Notes: generated by a model not told the origin, from the sequence alone. Counted from the stretch's first letter, positions 11,158-22,388 are shown. The stretch: DNA of 46,510 bases from Perkinsus chesapeaki (GCA_013115145.1 JAAPAO010000253.1:1-46510), one strand, 5' to 3'. Numbers and translations: made by a program.

Positions 11158-11422
11158 CTGAAAAACGATTGGAAAAGGTTTACAGAAGAGAAGATGGTCG
11201 TAGAGCTATAGGCAACGTTGACTAAGCGGGGCCAATCCAATCTAGCAATTACGATGTCCGCGGGGGGATAAAAATACATTTATTCGGTCAGAAATTTTGA
11301 TACAAAAACCATCAGGAGACGGGGGGCCATAACGAACAAGGTGATGCCTTTATTATTCTAATAACCAGTCATGATATACGCGGCGCGAAAATAGTGATAT
11401 TTCTAGTGAGGATAAAAGCCAT

Positions 11423-12552
11423 TCATTTCCCCATTTCCACTACTCTATAAGTTTTATGGTCCTCGAGTCCATGCCACTCGCCTTGCAGCCGAGCTAGCGG
11501 GTCGTTCTCGAGCACAGAGGCAAATAGGAGATCCAGCGGGGAGGACATGTCACCCGCCTGTTGGCCGACAGAGCTGTCCTTGCTCGGGCCCAGCATATCA
11601 AACAAGACAAAAAAGATACTGCCAATTCCTCTGTCCCACTTGCAAACACAATTCCCCACAGCGAGAAGAACTCTCTAGATCGGCTCGCATTTCGCGAGTT
11701 AATTGTTGTTGTCAGACATGCAAGTCAATCTCGACATTGTCGAATAGTCTATGCTACCTGTATCACTACATTACCCTGCCGCATCCAAGACACACCGAGT
11801 TCGGGAAGAATTGCTACCAGCTCAGCCACCGTGTCGTCGTGTACCGAGGTACCGCGTAAATCTATCCACTTTAGAGCCTTACCGTGGACCACGACGGCAT
11901 CCAAAACCGCATCAGAGACGCCGAGATTTGCCGCAACGTCGAGCGCGGTCAGTTGCGGGCAGCTCTCTAGCAGGGCCAGGAGGCCCGAGTCAGTCACGTG
12001 GGTGCGTGCCACGTAAATTTCTTGTATGAATTTGGATACCCTGTTTTCTGCAATTGTTACCAGAACTTCGTCGCTGCAGCTGCTAATTCCGCTCAGATTG
12101 ATATAGCGAAGGTTGCAAATGCTCGAAGAGCCCAACCAATCACATAGCGCCCGGCAACACACCTGGTCGAGGCCCCTGAGGCTGATGTGCTCCAACAACT
12201 CGGCCTCTCGCAGAAGACTTATGGCATCCGACGATAAGGAGGAGCAATCGAAAAGGTCCAAGTGAGTGAGCCTACTACTGCACAAGGAGACGATGCGTGC
12301 CAGCTCAGCATCGGACAATAACGTGCAACCATAGAGATTTATTCGGGAGGCTGGGCCACGTATGGCACACCGGTGTAGTATGGCGGAAATGGCTTGCTGG
12401 TGCGTTGTGGCCTTGTAGAAGATACCTGAATAGTCGCTAATGGTGTTCGGAAGGCCGCAGGCTTCGAGTTGTGCGGAAAATGCCACCTCTTTAGTACCCT
12501 CAGTTCCACTCGAGCAACAAAACCGATGCCGGGAAGATGACCCAATTGACAC
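11423..12552 (-). CDS. Leucine-rich repeat protein (RNI/AMN1-like repeats)
   Basis: LRR proteins of this kind are usually adaptor or scaffold proteins, often substrate receptors of ubiquitin ligases. Two minus-strand exons, 11758-12552 and 11423-11638, join in phase 0 across a 119-bp intron (CAG/GTAGCA to TTGCAAG/TGG). The first exon contains at least six degenerate repeats with the pattern LTHLDLFDCSSLSSDAI, NLRYINLSGISSCSDE, LTALDVAANLGVSD and LKWIDLRGTSVHDD, the 'L..LdL..C..lsd' type typical of RNI/AMN1 repeats. No F-box is seen in the part read here. The second exon adds a 72-codon acidic tail with no repeats. The true start is unclear: the frame is open to a GTG at 12552, and an upstream exon may exist. 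Confidence 0.7.
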
Positions 12553-12633
12553 CTGCCGAGCATGACCACAAGGCAGCTGGCAGATACTACCCGAGTGCTG
12601 CTCCAGGTTGAAGCAAGGCTAGAGTCATCGCTA

Positions 12634-12975
12634 CTACCATCGCTCGTGAGAAACGGGCATGGAGCTGTTGAACCTACGAGGTACTTGCTTCAACGGAGCT
12701 CGACTTCCGATCAGTTGAACGCCGAGACGGAGAGTGCACAACAACCCTATAGTGAACAGATAATGTCGGACCAGCGTAGTCTCGAATTTCGAAGTTTCCA
12801 ATTCTACAAGGGGCAAGAAAATACCGTATAGCGCCACCCATATCCAGATTCCGCATTCCGCAGCAAGCGTACGAGCTTGGTGTGCGCGGTAGTACCCAGC
12901 TCTCGTCTTGCCCCTCGAGGTCCGATATCCTCCACTCTTCGTCTCCGCGTGTTCTTCATCCGTGATGATAAGTGG
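12634..12975 (-). CDS. Possible membrane-protein exon
   Basis: A 114-codon open stretch on the minus strand: a polar, Lys/Arg/Thr-rich start (DEEHAETKSGGYR) and then two hydrophobic segments (CGIWIWVALYGIFLPLVEL and YLFTIGLLCTLRLGVQLIG) separated by a short charged loop. No ATG begins it, so it would need an upstream exon. It may belong to the adjacent LRR gene or stand alone. Two other minus-strand frames overlap. Confidence 0.3.
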   Translation of the reverse strand, partial: PLIITDEEHAETKSGGYRTSRGKTRAGYYRAHQARTLAAECGIWIWVALYGIFLPLVELETSKFETTLVRHYLFTIGLLCTLRLGVQLIGSRAPLKQVPRRFNSSMPVSHERW

Positions 12976-13371
12976 GCTTTAGTTAGGGCAATATCCGAGT
13001 AAAACATGGCACATGCTGTGGGCCTCTCAGAATACCGAAAGAGATGCTGGGAGAAATACCTAACAAACAAACGTATGTTGTGAATGGCTTGTATAAAACA
13101 AAAAACGCCGAAAGTGAAGAGGCGACTATGATTTTCAATGGTGGGATATGTGCTCATTGCTAAAGCCGTGCACGGTACATTGTTGCCCGACATTGGGACC
13201 GAGATGGTCCAATAGGTGATACTCAACATACATAGTACCTTAGTATGTACAAAAGTAGTTCAGTGGTTTCTCTTTCACTGACACGTGCCTATCACCGTAC
13301 ACTATTAGGTGACGTAGTAATCGGATAATAAGACCAATACTGAGTATTGGGCTTCGAGAGCACCGAGAATT

Positions 13372-13608
13372 TCAGCAATATAATATTGCCAATATTGTCT
13401 GTTTTCGGTAAGGTGTGTCCTCTCTGATTGTTGCATGTCGAACTAGCTGTTCATCAATTTCGCGAGTCATCCAGAGTTGTACGACCGCGACCACCAACAT
13501 AAGTGTGCTGATGACCAGGATGGCAATGAGCAACCCCGTTGACTTTTCAAACTTGGTGCTCACATCATTGGAGTCTGAGAGTCGTTGCAAAGGCGCAAGC
13601 ATGCTCAT
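13372..13608 (-). CDS. Small single-pass membrane protein
   Basis: An ATG-started frame of 78 residues. It has a polar N-terminus, one strong membrane helix (GLLIAILVISTLMLVVAVVQ, residues about 26-45) and a charged C-terminal part (MTREIDEQLVRHATIRED). Codon choice looks coding. No homologue recognised, and a later exon cannot be excluded. Confidence 0.4.
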   Translation of the reverse strand: MSMLAPLQRLSDSNDVSTKFEKSTGLLIAILVISTLMLVVAVVQLWMTREIDEQLVRHATIREDTPYRKQTILAILYC

Positions 13609-14920
13609 TAGCCCATGTCATCAGTGACGACTCGTCAGTAGGAGCGTGCCGCGCAACGTGTTTAAATATCAGCATTTCCAGTGGAAATTTGGCCTGCCAT
13701 GTCATGGTCGCCATGTGGCCTGCTGTCATGTCGTGGCTATGTCACGCGGAATGTGGTACTTTCTGGTAGTTGACAAGTATTCTCGTTGCTAAGGAGTGTA
13801 GTCCACATCCAGATCCAGACCACCAAAGTCGAAGCTTTCAATAGCAAAAGGGTTGATATTAGCGATAGTTGCGGCCATGATAATCCTCACGTATGTTTTA
13901 GTTTTCTAAGACCTTTCCCGAAACCTTTCTGGGTTTCGGGTGTGCCGGCATCGGGTTTGCCAGGCGCTATACTTGTTTATGCACGAAGCCTTCGACGGCT
14001 TATTCGATATCGTTTACTACGGAACCGGCTTATACTTCAGAGTAGTGCAATTGGTCATAAGTCAGAGAATCCATAATGCAACCTGCTATGAGCAACTCTT
14101 CACCCCGCGGAGGGGTCGATCACGCCGTTCACTGCAAACTTAGTTTAACAATGATTTTTAGAAAATTCCTCTGGGACATGCAAGTTGAAAGGGATTTCAC
14201 TCGGTAAAGTGAGAACGGTAGGAATTTTCCTGCTGCAAATTCTAGAAAGGCAGCAAAAGTGCTGCAGTTGCCACTAGTAGAGCCCCAACAACCCTACTTT
14301 GACACTTGGCAGAGTATGTTTGCTTGCGTAGTTGACTTGTAAGCTGCTGCTTGATGATCATAGTAATTCCACCGGAAGCGCTCGGTTAAATATGACCTCG
14401 GGACGGCCAAGAACGACAGTATCTATGGCCCGCCAACTGCATTGTCGGCAACAGCCCATCGTCAAATCGCGAATCATAGAGCCGGGCTCGAAGCGACAGC
14501 ATTACCTTATCCTCAATTTCAACCCACCCAGCAATGTATGTTGCCCATAAATCAGCTTTGCTCTCTCGTGCTTCATTATAATTCATGATAAAACAAACTG
14601 AGTAACCCTATAGCTATCCACACTGCGACAGCTAACGGCATTCATCAGCCCGAGACTTAGAGTGGTCGGCCCTGTGACACCCTAGTGTTGGTCTCACTGC
14701 TTTCCATTCAGATAGTTGCTCACAGGCCATAGCAATGAGCCATAATGAGCAACAAAGCTAGAGTTCAATTTTTAATAGTTCCTTCAAGGATCACGCGCAC
14801 CACTTCCTGTCGCGCGCCACGAAATCCAAGTTCGTTTTCACATCTGCCCTCCACCAGCGAGCGAGCAGTGCAAGCGTTGTTGATGTATAGCTTTTCTCCA
14901 TCACCTGATCAGTGCATCGC
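13609..14920. other. No firm gene
   Basis: A GGCCTGC...GTCATG motif is repeated at about 13691 and 13718. A 66-codon minus-strand frame at 14386-14586 (ADLWATYIAGWVEIEDK) has plausible composition but no partner. The stretch from about 14590 to 14920 is probably the upstream region of the next gene. Confidence 0.4.
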
Positions 14921-16379
14921 ATGGCCGACGCGGGGCCCTCCCCGCAGCCAAGCACTTCACAACCTACCCCGGGCAGCAGCAGCACCGAACCCGAATGGAA
15001 GAAGTTCGTGCCAGATACTGCGCTGCTGGTATCCGGTAAGGGCTCACTTCGCCCTTGTACTTCGACACTGCCGTCTCAGGTTCATTCGGTGGCCCTTTTG
15101 TTATCTTCACTTTAACCCCTCTCCGTAATGGTTTGACTCTTGCAGCTCAGGATCGAGTACGACTCCCCCAATCAATTCTCGGTTACATCGTCGTCGTAGG
15201 TCTCCACGATGGCCAGTCTCTACCGGCGATGCTTTGCCCACGGATTTCGAAGCGGCTGGGTCGGTGGCCTTTGGCCGAGTGTCCCCGCAATTCCCCAATT
15301 CTGTGTAAGTTGTCTCCTCCTCCTCGCCATCGTCGGCGCATCTTCCCTGATAGGTCCTCGGGCCCATGTATCACCTCTACGCGAGCCTCCTCGGGCAGCA
15401 GGCAGCTCTGGTCTGTACAGGCAAGAATGATACTCCTTTGACCTTCATGAAGTTCGTATCTTTGCAGCCGTTACCGAAACCGCTATCACATACGGTGCTA
15501 ACACTAGGAATGCTGAAGTTGCCTACAACCAGTACGTGCCCCGCAAAGACCGCCTCACTAACCTTACACCAGCGTTCAAGCCCATAGGGCCGGGAGCATT
15601 CGTAAGCTGCTGACCTTCTAGGAGAGGCGTATCTTTCTATGGTGTCAGATGCACGCAGTGAGGAACGCGTTGGGAATGTGCGGAATGCGAGTCTTTGCAG
15701 CGCCGCTGGATGAGCACATGCGACATGTCATCCGAAATCCGCAGGCGTCTCGGATGGTGTCCGATTTCATTGCTTCGTGTATGAGCGGTAAGTCACTTGT
15801 AAATGCTCTATTGATTTATTATACCAGCACTTTATCGATTATTGCATAATTAAAATAGTGCTAATATCGTAAGAGTGGTATACACTACCACTGTATATTA
15901 TCAACCTTGTTATTAAATATTGCATAGTGCACATTCTTTCTTAAGGGAATATGATATGACAAAGTCATCCGATAATCGTATCCTTATGAACGTTGTTTAT
16001 GCGAAAGGTCCCGGGTTCGAATCCCAGCCAGGGCGTTAATTATGACGTTCTTCAGGAGCCTTATCCATGCCATTCAATCAACTCTATAATTTTTTCGTAA
16101 CATCAAAGGAGGCCCGAGAATCCACTCGCCTTCAGCGAGTATCGCTGGCGACCAATTTCCTGCGGGCCCAGTATTTCACCGTCACGGAGAGCGGAGCGTA
16201 AGACTGCCATTTGTCGAGAATCATTTTAACTCCTCAGAATTCGACCGAGCAGAATCATGCTGAGGGACATGGGCATGCGGTGCCTCTACGCTGGAACGCT
16301 CTTCTGCATCTACGCCACCATCGAGCGCACTCTTGTCGAGAACTGGCCGGCCTGGTCTGAAGCTTTGATGAACATTTGA
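14921..16379 (+). CDS. Carrier-like multi-pass membrane protein, seven exons
   Basis: Coding exons 2-7 join in phase: 15209-15304, 15354-15420, 15468-15601, 15649-15787, 16056-16197 and 16238-16379. Introns are 49, 47, 47, 268 and 40 bp. The second is a GC-AG intron (ACAG/GCAAGA to TTGCAG); the rest are GT-AG. The protein reads FRSGWVGGLWPSVPAI, LYASLLGQQAALVCTAVTE, then MPFNQLYNFFVTS and, near the end, LRDMGMRCLYAGTLFCIYAT. Alternating amphipathic helices with Gly and Pro kinks resemble a divergent mitochondrial carrier or similar inner-membrane protein, but no canonical Px(D/E)xx(K/R) motif is present, so I do not assign a substrate. A 5' exon at 14921-15035 (MADAGPSPQPSTSQ, ending at a GTAAGG donor) looks like the true N-terminus; its junction is unresolved. 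If it is not used, translation starts at 15209. Confidence 0.65.
16008..16035 (+). other. tRNA 3' half-like sequence (Pol III B-box)
   Basis: GGTTCGAATCC is a perfect B-box/T-loop in the context of a T-arm, followed by CCAGCCAGGGCG. No matching 5' acceptor strand or A-box is found within 80 nt upstream, so it is not an intact tRNA. It sits inside the 268-bp intron of the carrier-like gene. Confidence 0.5.
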
Positions 16380-17317
16380 AGCTGTGCCCCCGAAGCTGCC
16401 ATGTGTGACGCTAGTGCAGCTAGTACAAATGTATGCTGACTATACCATTTCTGTGGCCCGGAGGCTCTGGGCCGCCGCCCTCTCCAAGTTTATGATTGCA
16501 TGGTACTGTAATTTCTATCAAAACGGGCTTTCTCAGTCTGATGTGCTGCTGCTGCTGCAACGATCGTATTACACTGGCGAGATATCTTTGCTATCATCAC
16601 ATCGTTTGCCAGCCGACCGTTGAGTCGGCTACCTTACTCTTGCGTTTGATATGAGGGGCTGGAAACGAACACAGTATCGACATGGTCGAATGGCAACGTC
16701 CGCCATCACGCATACACTCCGCGTCGATGGTGCAACTGACACGAACCTACCGAGGTGAGGTAACCCTATACATTCCTATTAAGTCGGACTGTCAGGGTCT
16801 CGCCCAGTTCTAAGCGACACTCGACCGTTGTCAAGATGTAGGACCGCTAATGGTGTTTTGTAAGTGTTCACCCGGGTTTTCGGTTTTTCGGTTTTTCGGG
16901 TTTTCACTCGAGTTGTTTTACTTAAGGTGTAAAAGTGTGAATGGTTTGGGAGAGTATTCATTGCCGTTTAATGGAACTCCTCAAGGGGATTACAGGTCAG
17001 CTGCGGGAATAACGCAAAGTTCATTCCACTGGAATGCTCAAGTGGAGATGAAGTCCCCACTGTGTCATGAATGCTGCCGTTGCTACATCACACTGAAGGA
17101 ATATAGTGTATAATTGAAGTGGAGGACATGGGAGGAAGTCGCCGTGGGATTTTGGACTTTTTATAATCTTTACATTAGCAATATACAGTAATAATTAGTT
17201 ACAGTCGAAATCTAGTTAAAAGCAATAGTGGAGCCGTTGCCACTGTTTGTGTTTTTCATATATACCTCAACTACGAGGCGATTTTTATTTTTAAAGAAAG
17301 TATGCCTCATCGTTAGG
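16380..17317. other. No firm gene; TTTTTC repeat
   Basis: An open frame at 16384-16623 follows the previous stop directly and may be 3' UTR; it contains a CTG repeat. At 16873-16905 there are four near-identical 8-bp units of the form GG(G/T)TTTTC. The rest is featureless. Confidence 0.4.
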
Positions 17318-17761
17318 ATGTCGGTAGAGGATGCCACGGATCGCCGACTTCACAGAGTAGCACGTTACTCAAAGCAAGTCAAAGCAATAGGTCGACTCTG
17401 CGATGATGAACTCAAGAAAACAGGAACACTACTCCGGTCAGTCGCTACACACTCTCCCGTTCATGTTCTGTTATTTCAGACAGCTTAGTGATGTACAAAA
17501 GGAGTTCACAGTTGAAAACTCCCGCATGGAGCGTCGTTTGAAATCTATGCCATTTATCGTCGAAGATGGTAGCTGTCCGAATTCGCTCTTCGGCATCCCC
17601 TTTCACTGTCAGGCAAGCAGGACTTCCTTACGCAGTCGAGGCTTACTGATCTTAATCGGTATTACTACAGGCAGCCAGCTTACGCTATTATGGGCCGCCA
17701 GGCTAGTATTTTTAACATGTATCCTTACAGTGACGCCATAAGGCAACGATATCGATTGTGA
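17318..17761 (+). CDS. Hypothetical small conserved-looking protein, three exons
   Basis: Three exons, 17318-17436, 17480-17568 and 17613-17761, join in phase (2, then 1) across introns of 43 and 44 bp, giving 118 residues. The N-terminal two thirds is a charged helix, probably a coiled coil (RRLHRVARYSKQVKAIGRLC, LSDVQKEFTVENSRMERRL). The C-terminus is Tyr/Arg-rich (LNRYYYRQPAYAIMG, YPYSDAIRQRYRL). There is no signal peptide or membrane segment. The start is the first ATG, and the stop follows the last exon directly. Such short Tyr/Pro-rich tails occur in axonemal proteins, but that is only a thought; no family recognised. Confidence in the gene model is good. Confidence 0.65.
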
Positions 17762-19201
17762 GAACACTCTGTTTTGTTGTTACTTTACATAACTAATAAA
17801 CCTGAGAGGCAATGAAACTGAAAGCGGGAGGGAGATTTGGAACTGTACTTGCACTGGTGTTTTGATGTACAGTTCCACTTCGAGTGGGTTCCCCTCTTAT
17901 ATACATATTTGTTGTAGGGTGAAGCTATCACGAAGTGGTAGGTCCACCACGGTAAAATGCACTCGATGCGCGCGAGAGAGACAGCGCGACACAATCCGGT
18001 GGAGCGCGCCATACATCTGGATCGGTCGCTAGCGTCCGGATTGGGTTAGAGTGCGGTTTATGTATGTTTTTTCCCACCCACCGCCCGGGATGTGAGGTAC
18101 CTTGATGGCCAACTTTAGCCTTTAGTCTGTAAGGGGGGATTAGCCGTCAGGGTGTAAACTCCTGCTCTATCCTCGTTCGATCACACGATTGCCGGTCGTC
18201 AACTGGGTGACAGTCGGAACTTCTCTTTGAGAAGGTGTGAGTCGAGGTGGAGACTTTACTGTGGAGTAACCCTTCTTGAGGGCCTCTGCTTTTACTGACA
18301 AGGCAGGTGTACTACTGGCGGCTCTCTATACGCTACTACGGATATGCGGGTCGTGGTGCGTCAATGTGTCTTCGTACCACTCGATCCTTTTCACACTATC
18401 TGACGGCGAATAACATAGACAGCCGTCAGGTCATCCATAGCTAGCGTTCGGGCCGCGGGTTCGCAGTTTTTGGGTTACCACCCCCACCTCGACCTCCTCC
18501 GTCGCCCAGGTATTCGGGCCGCGGGTTGGAGGTGTTTAGCGTTTCGCTTTGCCCCGCGCTTCCCAGTGTACCTTTTCGGTTCGAAGCGAAACGCTTGAGA
18601 GTGAGTTTTAACATCCATGTCTTCCCTATACTGCTGGTGCAGAGTGAGGCGGTGTCGGTCTGACCCAACACTAACCACTGGAACCAGATGACTAACCCAT
18701 GCACACGTTTCACTGTTTTGTTGATTGAGGACAGACCCGGTAAGGCAAAGGTACTGTCGTCATTCATTTGGAAGGCAACTCGTTGCGCGCAGCGCCGAAT
18801 TCCGTGCCACTCAGCGTGCTGTTGGGTTCTCTACCACATGGCGTCACGTGACACGCTTGTGCGAGTAGATTCACACCACGGATCTGTGCACAGTAGTGCC
18901 TGGTCTAATATCACCCATCATCGAGGATGGTCCGTTGTGCTCAGGTTTCACCGTCGGCACGAAGCGTGATACAAAGTCATAGAAAACTCTCTTTTTTGAG
19001 CAACTACTTTTCAAGTAACTAGTTGGATTTTTTAACATGTAGGCAATCTCACACATATATCTCCAACTTCACGTAATACATTCATTTATGAAAGTATACT
19101 ATTGAAACACAACCAGCATTACAACGCTGCTGACTCAAGTATGCAAAACGACCGGAAGTCAGAAAAAACAGAGGCATCAAGCCTCACGCAGTTACTGCGA
19201 T
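17762..19201. other. No supported gene; inverted and direct repeats
   Basis: A perfect 12-bp inverted repeat, AGCGTTTCGCTT (18538-18549) and its complement (18584-18595), spans a 34-nt loop. The phrase TTCGGGCCGCGGGTT occurs at about 18447 and 18512. Open frames here have repetitive Gly/Pro composition and no splice partners. Confidence 0.45.
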
Positions 19202-20260
19202 TTATTCTATATATTTCTGCTCTCCAGAACTTACGCCAGAGGGCTTCCGCCTTACCCTCAAGAATGCGAAGAAGGCCACGTGTGTGACTAGTAGCACAGC
19301 CATCGACGCCTTGAACCACTTTTCTATCGTGGACATCTGAGGGACCCACACAGCCGACCATTCCTCATACCCACCGCCCGGCAAAGATTGCATACATTTA
19401 AGTTGCTTCATAAAATTATCCAAATCCAAAGAGCTAATAGAGTAGGGATTGGTTGGTATCAAAACCGAATGCTTATCGGACAGAACGGTACGTGCCAGGG
19501 GATAAATCGCTGAAGTAGGAATGCAGCGCTTCGGTATAGCGTCCAGGCAAACCATTTCTGAACCCTCGCTGCCCTTCGAGTGACCCTCGCATCTGCAACG
19601 TTCTGGGTACTTGATCGCACTCGAAAGCATAAAAAAATTACTCCGGCAGCTCGCCCTTGCGGTTTCGTAAACAATCGAGAAACTCGGCAACCCACAGCCG
19701 ATCACACTTCCGGCCGTTAGATTATCCGGCGGTTGGACTCGGAACTCGGCAGCTAGGGTGGAGCCGAGGAGCTCCAAGATGTTGTGCGCGGTCCCAGAAT
19801 TTGCTACAAGGGCTGCCTCGCATTGTTGTCGATCAATGATGCCTTCGCCGGATTCCAACCATGGAACAACTTGCCCCAAGTGCGACATCCAGCTGGACAA
19901 AGTTAAACCAGAAATGAAAGGATGCATGCCAAGCCTAACCAAGGCCTCAGTTACTTTGGCAAGGGACTCCCCAAGGCAGTTTGCGTGTTCCCCGCCGGTG
20001 GAGACACGAAACTGGTCGTGCACTTCTACATCTAACAGCTTGTTGTATCCTACACACTTAGAGGAGTCCAGTGTGACTGGGTTTTCAGGCCACTTCGCCG
20101 CCTCACGAGCGGCAGCGACCACGTCAGTGGGGCAGAAGAGCACCTTGTTGAGATCCCGCGTATAGGAGTAATCCGAGCAAGTCACCGTTAGAATCTCGCC
20201 CACAGCATAGTTAACAATTACGGGTAAACACCAATAGAGTCTAAAGGTCGACGATGTCAT
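19202..20260 (-). CDS. LicD-like membrane protein, acidic motif lost
   Basis: LicD/fukutin-family proteins transfer phosphocholine or sugar phosphates to glycans using an acidic metal-binding motif. This intronless frame of 352 residues has an N-terminal signal peptide (about 1-21, LYWCLPVIVNYAVG), a Cys-rich lumenal domain, and a C-terminal membrane helix near 318-334 (MAVLLVTHVAFFAFL) with a basic tail, so it is type I. Residues 117-147 align with the LicD core of the neighbour, but the metal-binding PWDLDGD of that protein is here PWLESGEG, and the GTLLGWYRH block is LTLSSWMSH. It is probably catalytically dead or altered. It is 133 bp downstream of its paralogue on the same strand. Start: the ATG at 20260. 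Confidence 0.7.
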   Translation of the reverse strand: MTSSTFRLYWCLPVIVNYAVGEILTVTCSDYSYTRDLNKVLFCPTDVVAAAREAAKWPENPVTLDSSKCVGYNKLLDVEVHDQFRVSTGGEHANCLGESLAKVTEALVRLGMHPFISGLTLSSWMSHLGQVVPWLESGEGIIDRQQCEAALVANSGTAHNILELLGSTLAAEFRVQPPDNLTAGSVIGCGLPSFSIVYETARASCRSNFFMLSSAIKYPERCRCEGHSKGSEGSEMVCLDAIPKRCIPTSAIYPLARTVLSDKHSVLIPTNPYSISSLDLDNFMKQLKCMQSLPGGGYEEWSAVWVPQMSTIEKWFKASMAVLLVTHVAFFAFLRVRRKPSGVSSGEQKYIE

Positions 20261-20393
20261 ACGGGAACTGCTGAAGGAGGCTCAGAAGGGATGGAAACTA
20301 AACAGCAGGGAGAGTGGCGAAAATGGTATGGTAGTCTGCATAGCTGAACAAGTCCAATAAGTACTATACAAAGTCAAATCGATTACTATAAGA

Positions 20394-21458
20394 TCACTCC
20401 GCAAGATCACCGTTGTGCCTCGCCGTCCTCTTTCGGCGGCAGACAAGGCAACATAGTAGAGCGGCGACCAATAATGGTAACAATAATAGAGCCACTACGG
20501 GCCATGATACGACTGTGACGGGATCGGCAACAACGACGAACCAGTTCTTCTCAAATATATAGTTCGTCGGGACCATTTCAAGATTTTTAAGCTCCCAGGA
20601 GCGGTCCGGATACCTGGCCTGGAGAGCTTGTATGGGGTTTGATGGAACCTTAACTTGCTTGTCGTCCGCAATTGTGGACGACTGCAATGGAAATATATCA
20701 TTTTCATCAACGCACACAAACGGCGCTGAATCGAGGCACATGCGAGGTTTGGAGATCTTATCGTTACACTGGCATCTGCCAGGATAGGTATCTTCATCAG
20801 AAAATAGCCATATGTCCGTCCAACACCAATGGGAGCTCACAGTAGCTCCAACTCGAAGTTCTTGAGTTTCACAAGCGTCAAATGCCTCGAGGGCATTGTC
20901 AGCCGTTTCATTATTGAAAATGGAGAAGACCTGCCAGCCCGGTGGGACTCTGTCCTGCATGTAGCCAGCAATATTCCGATACTTGCCATCGCTTAGTTCA
21001 GCGAATGCTCGATCGCATTGGCGTCGATCAACGGCGGTGTCACCATCGAGGTCCCACGGTATCATACCTCCATTGTGTCGGTACCAACCAAGAAGTGTCC
21101 CCGCATGGAGGAAGACGTCCATACCGATTTCTTCCATAACCTTGGTAGTTGTCTCGGTGACCTCGGCGATACACTTCAACCGATTTCTCATGAAGTCACC
21201 TTCACCGTGCTCCCAAGAGTCATAGTCGAGCACTTCTTGGTGGTCGAGGCATCTCTCGGCGTTATGCAGCACAAACGGCTGGGACGGCCAAGACGGATGC
21301 GAATGAGCAGCTTCGAGCATGTCAGAGGGGCAAAGGTAAATCTTGTCATAGGCCACCTTGGGAAGGGTCTTGTCGGTGGATACGAACAGAGACTGGTGGC
21401 CATGGTCAGGACGACCGACGACGAGAAGCCCGGATGCAGAGAAGCGAAAATAATACAT
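20394..21458 (-). CDS. LicD-family nucleotidyl/phosphotransferase-like membrane protein
   Basis: A 354-residue intronless frame with the LicD core: AGTLLGWYRHNGGMIPWDLD (119-138) followed by GDTAVDRRQC. The Asp residues of PWDLDGD are the family's metal-binding acidic motif. LicD relatives decorate glycans or glycolipids with phosphocholine or ribitol phosphate in the secretory pathway; the substrate here is unknown. A C-terminal membrane helix (about 317-337, WPVVALLLLPLLVAALLCCL) and Arg-rich tail anchor it. The N-terminus is only weakly hydrophobic, so a short upstream exon with a better signal peptide is possible. Ten or more Cys suggest a disulphide-bonded lumenal domain. It is a tandem paralogue of 19202-20260, and similarity runs over most of the length (CPSD/CPTD, ECI/ECL-like spacing, GRCQC/RCRC). 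Confidence 0.8.
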   Translation of the reverse strand: MYYFRFSASGLLVVGRPDHGHQSLFVSTDKTLPKVAYDKIYLCPSDMLEAAHSHPSWPSQPFVLHNAERCLDHQEVLDYDSWEHGEGDFMRNRLKCIAEVTETTTKVMEEIGMDVFLHAGTLLGWYRHNGGMIPWDLDGDTAVDRRQCDRAFAELSDGKYRNIAGYMQDRVPPGWQVFSIFNNETADNALEAFDACETQELRVGATVSSHWCWTDIWLFSDEDTYPGRCQCNDKISKPRMCLDSAPFVCVDENDIFPLQSSTIADDKQVKVPSNPIQALQARYPDRSWELKNLEMVPTNYIFEKNWFVVVADPVTVVSWPVVALLLLPLLVAALLCCLVCRRKRTARHNGDLAE

Positions 21459-22388
21459 AACTGCAAAGTAGAAAATTATGTTACCTCAGTAGCAGGGCAA
21501 TACCAAGTGGTGGCGAAATGGGAGTGTTTATTATTACTTCACTGGCAGTAGACTTTGTAGGAGACTAAGATGCGAAAGCAGATTGCACAAAAGATATATC
21601 TCACTGGAGCTCAGGTTTTGTACCGAATTCACACGTGACAGAGGTCTATGATCGGAAGGTCTCAATTGGCAACGATTAACCTATGCAGGCGAATGGTAAA
21701 GGTGTACCTATATCCGACAGCCTTCTGTGTCGATGGACTTAACCGAAAGCTAGAATCAAACTCGGAAAAATCCCCTCAGGGGGGAGGAAACGATCTTGAT
21801 GAGAGATATGTTACACTGAAATGCTTGGTATAAGAATGCACTAAAAAACTATTAGCATTAACTACTCTATATACAGAAAAACTAGCGACTTTATACTCAA
21901 GCATAAAGGCGCACTATACTGATCTCAGCATTCGATGGTCCTCGTAAATGGTCATCTTGAAGGGACACGATCGGACACAAAGGGTTAGTAAGTCAAATAC
22001 AGTTGGTAATGATGATAGGAGAGGCGCTAGACAATCCACAAAAGTGACACGTGATAGAACGAGGACGCGTTCATCCGTTGAGGAAATGCAAGTGAGCAAG
22101 ATTTACCTGAGACAATCTATGGCCGCTTCAGAGGCCTTCTTGATAGACCTGAAGGCGGGGCATTTTTAAGGAACATAATACAACTTCACATGGGCATGGA
22201 AACCAACGAAAGGAGTGCGGCGAATGGGATAATGAGATCGACATACGCCCCCCTCCATTCGCGGCATGTTGGCTGAATCTCAATCATCACAACTATATGA
22301 ATTCCGAGCACCTATAACCGTGCATGGCATTAAACATCGCTGAACGAACTCTGAAAGTTGGTCTATTCATAATTTGTAATTATACAAA
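21459..22388. other. Intergenic, nothing identified
   Basis: Short plus-strand frames (21648-21833, 21948-22169) have weak coding character and no splice partners. This is upstream of the LicD pair and downstream of the 22389-22753 gene. Confidence 0.4.

Noticed and set aside
15960-16036. A complete tRNA gene
   Set aside because: No acceptor stem, D-arm or A-box matches the clear T-arm.
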